From Achromobacter sp. UMC46 (GTDB taxonomy: Bacteria; Pseudomonadota; Gammaproteobacteria; Burkholderiales; Burkholderiaceae_B): DNA of 61,140 nt. Below, piece after piece: positions 8,137 through 17,771 of this stretch. The stretch covers positions 1 through 61,140 of the forward strand of contig NZ_LZZS01000001.1 of assembly GCF_014170335.1 (NCBI RefSeq), written 5' to 3'. Numbering within the stretch: the first letter of the stretch is position 1; every line of letters begins with the position of its first letter. The position numbers and the translations under genes were made by a program. The notes beneath the pieces were generated by a model. It was not told the origin of the DNA. It did not search any database and saw nothing but the letters and a program-made list of their open reading frames with translations.

Positions 8137-9462
8137 ATGCCGTCGCTTCCCTCTTCCCCCCCCAGTCCCGAAGCCTATTGGATGCCCTTCACCGCCAACC
8201 GGCGCGTCAAGCGGGATCCCGTGCTGTTCAGCGCCGCCGAAGGCATGCACTACATCCGCCCCGACGGCCGCCGCGTGCTGGACGGCATCGCGGGCCTGTG
8301 GTGTGTGAACGCGGGCCACCGCCGACCGGAAATCGTGGAGGCCATCGCCCGCACGGCCCACGAACTGGACTACGCGCCGTCGTTCCAGATGAGCCACCCG
8401 CTGGCCTTCGAGCTGGCCGATGCGTTGTGCGCCGAAGCGCCCCCGGGGTTCTCCAACGTCTTCTTCTCGAACTCCGGATCGGAAGCGGTCGACACCGCCT
8501 TGAAGATCGCGCTGGGTTATCACCGGGCGCGCGGCCAGGGCCAGCGCGTGCGGCTGATCGGGCGCGAACGCTCGTACCACGGCGTGGGCTTCGGCGGCTT
8601 GTCGGTGTCGGGCATCGGCGGCCACCGCAAGCCCTTCGGCAATCTGCTGCCATATGTGGACCACCTGCCGCATACCTATGACCGCCAGCAGATGGCCTAT
8701 ACGCGCGGCCAGCCGGATTGGGGCGCCCACCTGGCCGACACGCTGGAGCGCATCGTGGCGCTGCATGACGCCTCGACCGTCGCCGCGGTCATCGTCGAGC
8801 CGGTCGCCGGATCCACCGGCGTGATCGTGCCGCCGCGCGGCTACCTGCAGCGGCTGCGCGAGATCTGCGACGCGCACGGCATCCTGTTGATCTTCGACGA
8901 AGTGATCTGCGCGTTCGGGCGCATCGACGGCGCCTTCGCGTCGCCCTACTTCGGCGTGAAGCCGGACATCATCACCAGCGCCAAGGGCCTGACTAACGGC
9001 GCCATCCCCATGGGCGCGACGCTGGTGCAGCGGCATGTGTACGACGCGTTCATGCAGGGGCCGGAAAACGCCATCGAACTGGCGCACGGCTACACGTATT
9101 CGGGCCACCCGGTCGCGTGCGCGGCCGGCCTGGCGACGCTGGACGTCTGCCGCCGCGAAGGCCTGTTCCAACGCAGCCAGGAACTGTCGCGCTATTGGGA
9201 AGATGCGGCGCACAGCCTGAAGGGGCTGCCGCACGTGGTTGACATCCGCAACATCGGCCTGCTGGCCGCGATCGAACTGGCGCCGCTGGAAGGCCAGCCG
9301 GGCCAGCGCGCGCATGCGGTGCACAACGCCTGCCTGGAGCGCGGGTGTCTGATCCGCTCGGCAGGCGACACGATGCTGCTGTCGCCCCCGCTCATCATCG
9401 AACGCGCGCAGATCGACGAGCTGTTCACGGTGCTGGCGGACGTGCTGCGCGCCAGCGCCTGA
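8137..9462 (+). CDS. class III omega-aminotransferase (beta-alanine/omega-amino acid:pyruvate type)
   Basis: This is a PLP-dependent fold-type I transaminase of 441 residues. The PLP-contacting Asp lies in IFDEVICAFGR (D254), and the Schiff-base Lys is K283 in TSAKGLTNGAIPMG. The N-terminal YWMPFTANRRVKRDP and the RVLDGIAGLWCVNAGH segment match omega-amino acid:pyruvate aminotransferases. Such enzymes deaminate beta-alanine, GABA-like compounds or amines to semialdehydes. It lies downstream of a GntR regulator with a candidate operator between them. mmsA, the semialdehyde dehydrogenase usually linked to this activity, is not adjacent (20232). It converges on ltaE. Confidence 0.88.
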   Translation: MPSLPSSPPSPEAYWMPFTANRRVKRDPVLFSAAEGMHYIRPDGRRVLDGIAGLWCVNAGHRRPEIVEAIARTAHELDYAPSFQMSHPLAFELADALCAEAPPGFSNVFFSNSGSEAVDTALKIALGYHRARGQGQRVRLIGRERSYHGVGFGGLSVSGIGGHRKPFGNLLPYVDHLPHTYDRQQMAYTRGQPDWGAHLADTLERIVALHDASTVAAVIVEPVAGSTGVIVPPRGYLQRLREICDAHGILLIFDEVICAFGRIDGAFASPYFGVKPDIITSAKGLTNGAIPMGATLVQRHVYDAFMQGPENAIELAHGYTYSGHPVACAAGLATLDVCRREGLFQRSQELSRYWEDAAHSLKGLPHVVDIRNIGLLAAIELAPLEGQPGQRAHAVHNACLERGCLIRSAGDTMLLSPPLIIERAQIDELFTVLADVLRASA

Positions 9463-9477
9463 CCCCGTCCGCGCCGC

Positions 9478-10488
9478 TCAGGCCAGATGGCGCGCCACGG
9501 CCTGGACGACCCGCCGCACATCGTCGGCGGACACATCCAGGTGCGTCACCAGGCGCGTCGGGCCGCCGTAGACGGCGCGCATCAGGATCTCTTCGCTGGC
9601 CAGCGCCGCCGTCAACGCATCGCAGCGCGACGGCTCGAATTCCACGAACACCATGTTGGTGTCCTGGCTCAAGACCTTGACGCCGGCAATGGCGCGCAGG
9701 CCCTCGGCCAACGCTCGGGCGTTGTCGTGGTCGTCGGCCAGGCGCTCGACGTTGTGCTCCAGCGCGTACAGGCACGCCGCCGCCAGCACGCCGGATTGGC
9801 GCAGGCCGCCGCCCAGCATCTTGCGCCAGCGGTGCGCGCGGGCAATCAGCTCGCCGCTGCCCACCAGCACCGAACCGATCGGCGCGCCCAAGCCCTTTGA
9901 AAAGCAGATGGACACCGAATCGAACGGCCGGCACATGTCGACCAGAGGCTTGCCGCTGGCCACGGCCGCGTTGAACACGCGCGCGCCGTCCAGGTGCGTG
10001 CCCAGGCCCAGCCCGCGCGCCCAGTCCGTCGCGGCCTGGATGTAGGCGGCCGGAATCAGCTTGCCGTGGAAGGTGTTCTCCAACGCCAGCAACCGGGTGC
10101 GCGCAAAGTGCGAATCGCCCAGCGGCTTGACCGCCGCCGCCAGTTTTTCCAACGGCAGCGACCCGTCTTCCGCATGCTCGACGGGTTGAGGCTGGATGCT
10201 GCCCAGTACCGCCGCGCCGCCGCCTTCGTATTTGTAGGTGTGGGCCAGTTGCCCCACCAGGTATTCGTCGCCCCGGTCGCAATGCGCCATCAGCGCGGCC
10301 AGATTGCTTTGCGTGCCGGACGGGAAGAACAGGCCCGCCGCCTTGCCCGCGCGCTCGGCCACCGCCGCCTGCAACCGGATCACGGTCGGATCGTCGCCCA
10401 TCACGTCGTCGCCCAGGGGGGCGGAAACCATCGCCTGCAACATGGCCGCCGAAGGCCGTGTGACAGTGTCGCTACGCAGATCGATCAT
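9478..10488 (-). CDS. ltaE: low-specificity L-threonine aldolase
   Basis: This PLP enzyme cleaves L-threonine or L-allo-threonine to glycine and acetaldehyde. It has 336 residues from the ATG at 10488, which has AAGGA just upstream; longer in-frame starts add an Arg/Pro-rich stretch unlike the family. It opens with the hallmark IDLRSDTVTRP. The PLP-contacting Asp is in HLDGAR (D168) and the Schiff-base Lys is K198 in CFSKGLGAP. It ends 16 bases from the convergent aminotransferase stop. The DMT exporter lies 64 bases upstream on the same strand and may share its transcript. Confidence 0.9.
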   Translation of the reverse strand: MIDLRSDTVTRPSAAMLQAMVSAPLGDDVMGDDPTVIRLQAAVAERAGKAAGLFFPSGTQSNLAALMAHCDRGDEYLVGQLAHTYKYEGGGAAVLGSIQPQPVEHAEDGSLPLEKLAAAVKPLGDSHFARTRLLALENTFHGKLIPAAYIQAATDWARGLGLGTHLDGARVFNAAVASGKPLVDMCRPFDSVSICFSKGLGAPIGSVLVGSGELIARAHRWRKMLGGGLRQSGVLAAACLYALEHNVERLADDHDNARALAEGLRAIAGVKVLSQDTNMVFVEFEPSRCDALTAALASEEILMRAVYGGPTRLVTHLDVSADDVRRVVQAVARHLA

Positions 10489-10552
10489 GGGAAATCCTTG
10501 GAGAGGGAACGGAATCGGAAAAAGGGGTCGGGCGTGGGCGCGGAAGGCCGGA

Positions 10553-11446
10553 TCAGGACGCGCGCGCCGCCGGCGCCGCACGGCTGACGACGAAAATGCC
10601 GGCCAGGATCAGGACCATGCCGCCCACTTCGCCCAGCGAAGGGCGTTCGGACAGGATCGCCCAGGCCAGCAACATCGCGACCACGGGCACGCCCAGGCTG
10701 GACAGCCCGGCGATCGCCGCGGGCACGCGTCGCACCACCTGCAGCCACAGCAGCCAGCCGGCCGCCGTCGCGATCAGCACGATGTAGGCCATGCCCGTCC
10801 AGAGCGGCCAGTTCCACTGCGCGGTCATCTGCGGCACCAGATAGGCCACCGGCACCATGACCAAGCCGCCGAACAGCATCTGCCAGGCGGTGAATGTCAT
10901 CACATCGGGCGCATGGCGTTCGAACATCCGCTTGGACAGCACGGTGCCCACGCCCCAGCACAGGCCGCTGCCCAGGCCCAGCAGCACGGGGCGGATGTCG
11001 CCCAGGCCGTTCCACGGTTCCACGAAACAGACGAGGCCCACCGCCGCCAGGCCGATGCCCAGGCCGTGCCGGATGGACGGGCGCTCGCCAAGCAGCCACC
11101 ACGCGAACAGCACCACCCAGAACGGCATCGTATAGGCCATCAGCGAGACCTTGCCCACGCCGCCCGACACCAGCGCCGTCTGCACGAAGCCCTGAAACCC
11201 CGCCGTCTGCGTCAAGCCGATCAGCAAGGTCAGTTTCCACGGCGGCATCGCCAGCGGCCGCCGCGTGGCGATGGCCAGCGCGAACAGCACCAGGCTGCCC
11301 GTCACGTAACGCAGCGCCACGAAGTCGAACGGACCGATGTAGGGCACGATCAGCTTCATCGCGATCCAACTGCCTGCCCACACCACGATGGTGCTGAGCA
11401 TCAGTGCCAACCCTGCGCGATCGAAACTGCTGCGGCTCACTTCCAT
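10553..11446 (-). CDS. DMT-superfamily (EamA) transporter
   Basis: This 297-residue inner-membrane protein has ten predicted hydrophobic segments in two EamA repeats. Conserved features are WAGSWIAMK in helix 1, ALRYVTGSL, and the second-repeat LGVPVVAMLLAWAILSERPS near the end. EamA proteins typically export amino acids or metabolites. Its position just upstream of ltaE suggests an amino-acid-related substrate such as threonine or glycine, which is inference. No signal peptide is expected. Confidence 0.8.
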   Translation of the reverse strand: MEVSRSSFDRAGLALMLSTIVVWAGSWIAMKLIVPYIGPFDFVALRYVTGSLVLFALAIATRRPLAMPPWKLTLLIGLTQTAGFQGFVQTALVSGGVGKVSLMAYTMPFWVVLFAWWLLGERPSIRHGLGIGLAAVGLVCFVEPWNGLGDIRPVLLGLGSGLCWGVGTVLSKRMFERHAPDVMTFTAWQMLFGGLVMVPVAYLVPQMTAQWNWPLWTGMAYIVLIATAAGWLLWLQVVRRVPAAIAGLSSLGVPVVAMLLAWAILSERPSLGEVGGMVLILAGIFVVSRAAPAARAS

Positions 11447-11475
11447 GGCTCCGTTTTGAGGGAAATAAAAAGAAA

Positions 11476-11511
11476 AGACGCCCGGACCGGGGATTACCGG
11501 TGCGGGCGTCT
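11476..11511 (-). terminator. rho-independent terminator downstream of acs
   Basis: On the minus strand, AGACGCCCG pairs with CGGGCGTCT in a 9-base perfect stem. A TTTTCTTTTTA tract follows directly. It lies 54 bases past the acs stop and 29 bases before the DMT transporter start, so it separates the two transcripts. Confidence 0.85.
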
Positions 11512-11565
11512 GACATTATGCTCCCGTCCTGTTGCAGGACGCCGGCCGCGCGCGGCCGGATGCCG

Positions 11566-13545
11566 TTACAGGGGCTTGGCCAGTTGTTCCAGGATGGCGG
11601 GGTTCTCCAGCGTGGACACGTCTTGCGTGACTTCCTCGCCCTTGGCCACCACGCGCAACAGGCGGCGCATGATCTTGCCCGAACGCGTCTTGGGCAGGTT
11701 GTCGCCGAAGCGGATGTCCTTGGGCTTGGCGATGGGGCCGATCTCTTTCGCCACCCAGTCGCGCAACAGCTTGGCGATGGCCTGCGCCTCGGCGCCTTCC
11801 GGACGTGCCTGCTTGAGCACCACGAACGCCACCACGGCTTCGCCCGTCGTGTCGTCGGGGCGCCCCACCACGGCGGCTTCCGCCACCAGTTCATGCGCCA
11901 CCAGCGCCGATTCGACTTCCATCGTGCCCAGGCGGTGGCCCGACACGTTCAGCACGTCGTCGATCCGGCCCATGATCCAGAAGTAGCCGTCCGCGTCGCG
12001 CTGCGCGCCGTCGCCGGCCAGGTAATAGCCGCGCAGCTCCGGCGGGAAGTAGCTCTTCTTGAAGCGTTCCGGATCGCCCCAGATATTGCGGATCATCGCG
12101 GGCCACGGGCGCTTGATGACCAGGAAGCCGCCGTTGCCCTTTTCGACGTCGCCGCCGGTCTCGTCCACGATGGCCGCGGCGATGCCCGGCAGCGGCAGCG
12201 TGCACGAACCCGGCTTGGTCGGCGTGGCGCCCGGCAGCGGGGTGATCATGTGGCCGCCGGTCTCAGTCTGCCACCACGTGTCCACGATCGGGCAGCGTTC
12301 GCGGCCGATGTTCTTGTGATACCAGATCCAGGCTTCGGGGTTGATGGGCTCGCCCACCGTGCCGATGATGCGCAGGCTGTCCAGATCGTAGTTTTTCGGA
12401 TGCGCCTCGGGCGTCGCCTCGGACGCCTTGATCAGCGAACGGATGGCGGTGGGCGCCGTGTAGAACGTCGTGACCTTGTGGCGCGCGATCATGTCCCAGA
12501 AGCGGCCGGCGTTCGGGTAGGTCGGCACGCCTTCGAACACGACCTGCGTCAGGCCGGCGGCCAGCGGGCCGTAGGTGATGTAGGTGTGCCCGGTGACCCA
12601 GCCCACGTCGGCCGTGCACCAGTAGACGTCGTCCTTGCGGGCGTCGAAGGTCCACTTCACGGTCAGCAGCGCCCACAGCAGATAGCCCGCCGACGAATGC
12701 TGCACGCCCTTGGGCTTGCCCGTGGAGCCGGACGTGTAGAGGATGAAGAGCGGATGCTCGGCGTTGACCGGCACGGGTTCGCAGGTGTCGGGCTGGCCGG
12801 CCTCGACGTCATGCATCCACAGGTCCCGGCCTTCGGTCCATTGCACCTTGCCGCCCGTGCGCCGGTACACGACGACCTTGGAAATGGCTTCGCAGCCGCC
12901 CATCGCGATGGCGTCTTCCACCGCGACTTTCAGCGGAATGGTCTTGCCGCCGCGCACTTGCTCGTCCGCGGTGATGACCAGCGACGCGCCCACGTCCACG
13001 ATGCGCTCTTGCAGGCTCTTGGCCGAAAAGCCGCCGAACACCACCGAATGCGTCACGCCCAGGCGCGCGCAGGCCTGCATGGCCACCACGGCTTCGATCG
13101 ACATGGGCATGTAGATGATGGCGCGGTCGCCCTTCTTGTAGCCCAGCGCGGTCAAGCCGTTGGCGAAGCGGCACACCCGCGCCAGCAGTTCGCGGTAGCT
13201 GACCTTGTTCACCGTGCCGTCGTCGCCTTCGAAGATGATGGCGGTCTTGTCGGCGTTGCCGTTGGTCAGGTGCACGTCCAGGCAATTGGCCGAGACGTTC
13301 AGTTCGCCGTCGCCGAACCAGCGGTAGAACGGGGCGTCGGATTCGTCCAGCACCTGCGTGAACGGCTTGGTCCATTTCAGGTTGTCGCGGGCTTGTCCGG
13401 CCCAGAAGCCGTCAAAATCGCTTTCGACCTGGGCGCACAGCGCGTTGTAGGCGTCCATGCTGGGAATCGCCGCGCCCTGCGCCGCACGCTCGGGCGGCGG
13501 AAAGACGCGGGTTTCTACCAGTACGGACTCAATGGCATTCGACAT
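11566..13545 (-). CDS. acs: acetyl-CoA synthetase
   Basis: This AMP-forming ligase turns acetate, CoA and ATP into acetyl-CoA. It has 659 residues from the ATG at 13545, which has GGAGA 8 bases upstream and is preferred over a start at 13599. The adenylation P-loop is [12 protein letters not shown], the W-W-Q-T-E-T-G-G substrate/AMP motif follows, and the C-terminal PKTRSGK places the family's acetylation-regulated catalytic Lys at K624. It is monocistronic with its own terminator. With scoAB and prpE it gives several routes for short-chain acids into CoA esters. Confidence 0.95.
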   Translation of the reverse strand: MSNAIESVLVETRVFPPPERAAQGAAIPSMDAYNALCAQVESDFDGFWAGQARDNLKWTKPFTQVLDESDAPFYRWFGDGELNVSANCLDVHLTNGNADKTAIIFEGDDGTVNKVSYRELLARVCRFANGLTALGYKKGDRAIIYMPMSIEAVVAMQACARLGVTHSVVFGGFSAKSLQERIVDVGASLVITADEQVRGGKTIPLKVAVEDAIAMGGCEAISKVVVYRRTGGKVQWTEGRDLWMHDVEAGQPDTCEPVPVNAEHPLFILYTSGSTGKPKGVQHSSAGYLLWALLTVKWTFDARKDDVYWCTADVGWVTGHTYITYGPLAAGLTQVVFEGVPTYPNAGRFWDMIARHKVTTFYTAPTAIRSLIKASEATPEAHPKNYDLDSLRIIGTVGEPINPEAWIWYHKNIGRERCPIVDTWWQTETGGHMITPLPGATPTKPGSCTLPLPGIAAAIVDETGGDVEKGNGGFLVIKRPWPAMIRNIWGDPERFKKSYFPPELRGYYLAGDGAQRDADGYFWIMGRIDDVLNVSGHRLGTMEVESALVAHELVAEAAVVGRPDDTTGEAVVAFVVLKQARPEGAEAQAIAKLLRDWVAKEIGPIAKPKDIRFGDNLPKTRSGKIMRRLLRVVAKGEEVTQDVSTLENPAILEQLAKPL

Positions 13546-13636
13546 GATCTTGTCTCCAATCGGTGATTCTGTTGTTTGTGCTGCTGTTTTATTACCCACC
13601 CGCCACCGTATCGCCGCGCTCTTACGGGCACCTTAC

Positions 13637-13661
13637 GCAAAATGCGGGCCGGAGCCCGCAT
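13637..13661 (-). terminator. terminator-like hairpin after the prpE operon
   Basis: On the minus strand, ATGCGGGC pairs with GCCCGCAT around a TCCG loop (positions 13642-13661), followed by TTTTGCG. The stem is perfect but the U run is short. It lies about 190 bases past the stop of the MFS gene and could end the prpE transcript. Confidence 0.5.
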
Positions 13662-13783
13662 ACGCACGTGAACGCGAAAGACCTGACGGCGCCGGCTCAG
13701 GGCGGGACACACCGGAACGGCGTCGACCCCAGCGGCACGAACAAGCTGACAACGCACCTGCATAGCAGTGCAGAGCAATCCGC

Positions 13784-13812
13784 TCGATGCATCGCAACGC
13801 GCGATGCATCGA
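13784..13812. repeat. 12-base perfect inverted repeat, two copies of the palindrome CGATGCATCG
   Basis: TCGATGCATCGC (13784-13795) and GCGATGCATCGA (13801-13812) are exact inverted copies separated by AACGC. Each arm contains the self-complementary decamer CGATGCATCG. Two phased palindromes look more like a dimeric-regulator operator than a terminator. It is about 240 bases upstream of the acs start. Confidence 0.5.
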
Positions 13813-13853
13813 AGGCGGTTCATAAGGATAGCAGCCCGCCGCGGCGCGGAGGA

Positions 13854-15197
13854 TCAGGCGGCGGGACGGCGGGCCAGGCCGCGCTTCATGTCCACGCGAG
13901 ACAGCAGCGCCAGGCCGCCGACAAAGAACAGGCCGGTCACCAGGATGGCCAGGCGGTGGTCGCCGTGCGTGGCCCAGGTCACCAGGCCGTAGGTCAGCGG
14001 ACCAATCACCGCGGCCAGTTGCACGGCGAACGTCCACAGCGAGAAGAACTCGGCCAGACGGCCGGCAGGGGCCAGCGCCCCCGTCATCGCGCGGCCCGCG
14101 CTTTGCGTCGTGCCCATGCACAGGCCGGCGAGCGTGGCCGCCACCCAGAACACCGGCGCCGTCGTCGCCGCGTAGGCGACCAGCACCATCACGATCCAGC
14201 CGCATAGCGTGATCGCCAGGGCCGGCTTGTGGCCGATGCGGTCCTGCACGTAGCCGAACGAGAACGCGCCCAGCGCCGCGCCGATGTTCACCGTGAACAC
14301 CAGCAGCATGATCTGCGGCGTGGTGAAGCCCATGACTTCGGACGCATACACGGCCGCCAGCGTGATGACCACCGAAATGCCAGCCTGGTAGCAGGCGATG
14401 CACATCAGCAGCCGGCGGAACTCGGGGAAGTGCTGGCCGGTCTCGCGCCAGGCGTAGGCCAGGCGCTTGAGCATGTGCAGCGCTTGCGGCTTGTCCGCCT
14501 GCGGGCGCGTGCGCTCTTTCAGCATGAAGAAGGACGGCAGCGCCGCCAGCGCGAACACCGCGCAGGTGACGACGATGACCCACGGCACGAAGTGCTCCGC
14601 CGTCATGCCGCGCGCTTCGGCCTGCGTCACGACGACCAGCGACAGGCCCAGCGTGAGCATGCCGCCGCAATAGCCGAAGCTCCAGCCCCAGCCGGACACG
14701 CGGCCCAGCGCCGCAGGCCTGGCCAGTTCAGGCAGGAACGCCGCCACCACGGACTCGCCCACGCAGTAGCAGTAGTTGGACACCACGATGGCGGCCAGCG
14801 CCAGCCAGACGTCGCCCGGCCCGGCCTGCGTCAGCACCAGGGTCGCGGCCACGCAGCCGATAGTGCTGGTGTAGAGCAGGCGGCGCTTGCTGCCGCTGGC
14901 GTCCGCGCGGGCGCCCAGCGTGGGCATCGTCAGCATGATGAGCAGATAGGACAGCGACAGCGCCGCGGTCCAGGCCAGCGTGGCCCACGGGGCACGCCCG
15001 CCGACCACGCCGACGAAATAGGTGCTGAACACCGCCGTGAGGATCACGGTGGTGTAGCCGGAATTCGCGAAGTCGTACATGGCCCAGGCCCAGACCTCGC
15101 GTTTGGCCACCCCGGGATTCAGGGGGCTCGCGCGCCCTGCCCCGGTGGCCGGCATGGAACCGTCCGCAGACGGCTCCGGATGCTGCGGCTGGCTCAC
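13854..15197 (-). CDS. UMF1/Atg22-type MFS transporter
   Basis: This is a 447-residue multi-span inner-membrane carrier. After a roughly 30-residue hydrophilic N-terminus, the UMF1 signature WAMYDFANSGYTTVIL occurs, and about 12 hydrophobic helices follow with an internal cytoplasmic loop (LKERTRPQADK). Bacterial UMF1-family substrates are mostly unknown; fungal Atg22 exports amino acids from vacuoles. The start overlaps the stop of the GlcG/HbpS-like gene by 4 bases, implying translational coupling in the prpE operon. A short-chain organic acid substrate is a context-based guess. Confidence 0.8.
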   Translation of the reverse strand: MSQPQHPEPSADGSMPATGAGRASPLNPGVAKREVWAWAMYDFANSGYTTVILTAVFSTYFVGVVGGRAPWATLAWTAALSLSYLLIMLTMPTLGARADASGSKRRLLYTSTIGCVAATLVLTQAGPGDVWLALAAIVVSNYCYCVGESVVAAFLPELARPAALGRVSGWGWSFGYCGGMLTLGLSLVVVTQAEARGMTAEHFVPWVIVVTCAVFALAALPSFFMLKERTRPQADKPQALHMLKRLAYAWRETGQHFPEFRRLLMCIACYQAGISVVITLAAVYASEVMGFTTPQIMLLVFTVNIGAALGAFSFGYVQDRIGHKPALAITLCGWIVMVLVAYAATTAPVFWVAATLAGLCMGTTQSAGRAMTGALAPAGRLAEFFSLWTFAVQLAAVIGPLTYGLVTWATHGDHRLAILVTGLFFVGGLALLSRVDMKRGLARRPAA

Positions 15198-15601
15198 AGG
15201 CCCAGCGCGGCGATGCCAGCTTGTGCGATCAGCACGTCTTCGGTCGACTTCACGCCCGACACGCCGACCGCGCCCACCACGTGGCCGTCGACGGTGATCG
15301 GCACGCCGCCTTCCAGCATGCCGTCGATCAGCGGCGCCGACAGGAACGACACGCGGCCAGTATTGATCATCTCTTCGTAGATGCGCGATTCGCGGCGGCC
15401 CACCGCGGCGGTCTTGGCCTTCGACGGCGAGATGTGCGCCGAGATCGGGGCCGCGCCGTCCAGGCGCAGCATGCCCAGCAGGTGGCCACCGTCATCGACC
15501 ACCGAAACGGTCACGGCCCACTTGTTCTGCACGGCGTGTGCTTCGGCCGCGGCGAGGATCTTCTTGACGTCTTCGGCGCTCAGCACGGGTTTGGTATTCA
15601 T
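15194..15601 (-). CDS. GlcG/HbpS-family (DUF336) protein
   Basis: This small protein of 135 residues is a single GlcG/HbpS domain with no signal peptide, so it is presumably cytoplasmic. Typical features are SVVDDGGHLLGMLRLDGA near the N-terminus and GGVPITVDGHVVGAVGVSG near the C-terminus. The family includes a haem-binding secreted protein in Streptomyces and the glc-operon protein GlcG of unknown function. Here it is wedged between prpE and the MFS gene with 4-base overlaps at both ends. Its job is unknown; the coupling implies a role with propionate/acyl-CoA use or transport. Confidence 0.82.
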   Translation of the reverse strand: MNTKPVLSAEDVKKILAAAEAHAVQNKWAVTVSVVDDGGHLLGMLRLDGAAPISAHISPSKAKTAAVGRRESRIYEEMINTGRVSFLSAPLIDGMLEGGVPITVDGHVVGAVGVSGVKSTEDVLIAQAGIAALGL

Positions 15602-17487
15602 TGCAGCGACTCCTTGATCTGTTCCAGGGCGTTGGGATCTTCAATGGTCGTCAGGTCTCCGGGGTCGCGTCCTTCGCATACCGCGACGATCGCACGGCGC
15701 AGCACCTTGCCGGACCGGGTTTTGGGCAATGCGCCCACAAACCGGATCCGGGCGGGTCTGGCCACCGCTCCCAGCTGATCTTCCACCAGCCGCATGATAT
15801 CGCCTTCCAGCTGCTTTGCCCCTTCCGGCGTTTCCGCGCTGGCGGGATTCTTCAATACCGCGAACGCCATGGCCACCTGCCCCTTCAGCGCGTCGGCCAC
15901 GCCGACCACCGCGCATTCCGCGATGCCGCTGTGGCTGTTGACCGATTCCTCGATCTCGCGCGTACCCAGGCGATGGCCCGCCACGTTGATCACATCGTCG
16001 GTGCGGCCCAGGATGAACCAGTAGCCGTCGGCGTCCACCCGCCCCCAATCAAAGGTCGAATACACCTGGCGGCCGGGAATCGAGGTGAAGTAGGTCTGCA
16101 CGAAGCGCGCGTCGTCGCCCCAGATGGTGGACATCGCGCCCGGCGGCAGCGGCGGCACGATGGCCACCACGCCTTTCTCGTCCGGTCCCAGGTCTTCGCC
16201 CGTGGATTCGCTGACGATGCGCGCGTCGAACCCGTACACCGGGAAGGAAGGGCTGCCAAAACGGGTCGGCACGCGCTCCACGCCCGGCTGGGCGGACAGA
16301 ATGGGCCAGCCGGATTCGGTCTGCCAGTAGTTGTCGATGATGGGCTTGCCCAGGCCTTCCGATATCCATTGGGCCGTAGGCTCGTCCAGCGGCTCGCCCG
16401 CCAGGTAGACGGCTCGCAGGCTGGACAGGTCGTGGCGCTTCAACAGCGCCGGGTCCTGGCGCTTCAGGACGCGCACCGCCGTCGGCGCCGAAAACAGCGT
16501 GTTCACGCCGAACTGCTCGACCAGCTTCCACAGGATCGCGCCGTCGGGACGCACGGGCGTGCCCTCGTACAGCACCGTCGCCTGGCCGCCGATCAGGGGG
16601 CCGTAGATGATGTAGGAATGCCCCACCACCCAGCCGATGTCGCTGGTGCAGAAAAACGTGTCGCCCGCGCGCCCGTTGAACAGGTATTCCATCGACGAGG
16701 CCAGCGCCACGGCGTAGCCGCCGGTGTCGCGCTGCACGCCCTTGGGCTTGCCGGTCGTGCCGGACGTGTAGAGGATGTAACTGGGTTCGGACGATTCCAG
16801 CCATTGCACCGGCACGCGCGCCCCGCGGTGGCGCTCGCGCAGCGTCGCGTAGTCCTGATCGCGGCCGGCCACCGGTTCGAACGGCGCCAGGCCCCGGTCG
16901 AACACCACCACCGAGGCCGGCGGCGTCTTGGCCAGGGTCAGCGCCCGGTCCAGCAACGGCTTGTAGGGCACGACCTTGCCCCCGCGCGAACCGCCGTCGG
17001 TGCAGACCACCACCTTCGGCGCCGCGTCGTCGATGCGCTGGGCCAGGTTGACCGACGCGAACCCGCCGAACACCACCGAGTGCACCGCGCCGATCCGGGC
17101 GCAGGCCAGCATCGTGAACACCGCTTCGGGCACCATCGGCATGTACAGCAGCACCCGGTCGCCGCGCCCCACCCCAAGCTCTTTCAGCATGGCGGCGGCA
17201 GCGTTGACCTCTTCATAGACGTCCTGGCGGCTGTAGACGTGTTCGCGGTCCACCTCGGTGGACACCCAGATCAGCGCCGGCTTGTCCGCCTGGGTCGGCA
17301 GCCAGCGGTCGACCGCGTTGTAGCAAAGATTGGTCTGCCCGCCTACGAACCACTTGGCGAATGGCGGGCGCGAGAAATCCAGGACAGACTCGTATGGCGT
17401 CTCCCAGTGGATGCGCCCGGCCTCTTCGCGCCAGAATCCGTCTCGGTCATGCAATGATCTGTAATGGAAATCCCGGGTTTTTTGCAT
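15598..17487 (-). CDS. prpE: propionyl-CoA synthetase
   Basis: This AMP-forming acyl-CoA ligase of 629 residues activates propionate, and related short acids, to the CoA ester. The PrpE-type N-terminus has FHYRSLHDRDGFW and YNAVDRW. The P-loop is LYTSGTTGKPKG, the WQTESGWP motif distinguishes it from Acs (WQTETGG), and the C-terminal PKTRSGK gives the catalytic Lys K594. It is first in a three-gene overlapping operon with the GlcG-like and MFS genes. The rest of the methylcitrate pathway (prpBCD) is not in the window. Confidence 0.93.
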   Translation of the reverse strand: MQKTRDFHYRSLHDRDGFWREEAGRIHWETPYESVLDFSRPPFAKWFVGGQTNLCYNAVDRWLPTQADKPALIWVSTEVDREHVYSRQDVYEEVNAAAAMLKELGVGRGDRVLLYMPMVPEAVFTMLACARIGAVHSVVFGGFASVNLAQRIDDAAPKVVVCTDGGSRGGKVVPYKPLLDRALTLAKTPPASVVVFDRGLAPFEPVAGRDQDYATLRERHRGARVPVQWLESSEPSYILYTSGTTGKPKGVQRDTGGYAVALASSMEYLFNGRAGDTFFCTSDIGWVVGHSYIIYGPLIGGQATVLYEGTPVRPDGAILWKLVEQFGVNTLFSAPTAVRVLKRQDPALLKRHDLSSLRAVYLAGEPLDEPTAQWISEGLGKPIIDNYWQTESGWPILSAQPGVERVPTRFGSPSFPVYGFDARIVSESTGEDLGPDEKGVVAIVPPLPPGAMSTIWGDDARFVQTYFTSIPGRQVYSTFDWGRVDADGYWFILGRTDDVINVAGHRLGTREIEESVNSHSGIAECAVVGVADALKGQVAMAFAVLKNPASAETPEGAKQLEGDIMRLVEDQLGAVARPARIRFVGALPKTRSGKVLRRAIVAVCEGRDPGDLTTIEDPNALEQIKESLQ

Positions 17488-17771
17488 TTATGTCTCCTGT
17501 TATCGTTCATACGCCTTAAGGCTGATTGATTTCTTTCGAATCATTTGGTCATTCTGGTAGGCGAACCTTGCACGAGGCTTGCCACAAGTCAAAATGTTCC
17601 ACCAAATATCCACGCGTCATGGATAAATAGCCGATCTGTCACTGACCGGTCTTGAAAGTTTGGTAGAATGCCCGCGAAGTTGTAGATAATTGTTGATTTT
17701 GCTGACATCTCGGCCCGATCCACGGCTAATCCCGTGGTTTTTGCTGTCATCCGGCAAGTCATCCCAGGCGA

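Larger units (their letters stand above)
13546..13853. other. 308-base gene-free stretch between the prpE operon and acs
   Basis: No credible gene is seen here; open frames in it are short and unsupported. It holds a hairpin with a short U run (13637-13661) and a 12-base perfect inverted repeat (13784-13812), both listed separately. Because acs reads leftward from 13545, this stretch must also contain the acs promoter; I could not place -35/-10 boxes with confidence. Confidence 0.6.

Noticed and set aside
13860..15180. UMF1 carrier read as a drug exporter
   Set aside because: The WAMYDFANSGY signature places it in the Atg22/UMF1 group, and the operon context is acyl-CoA metabolism.
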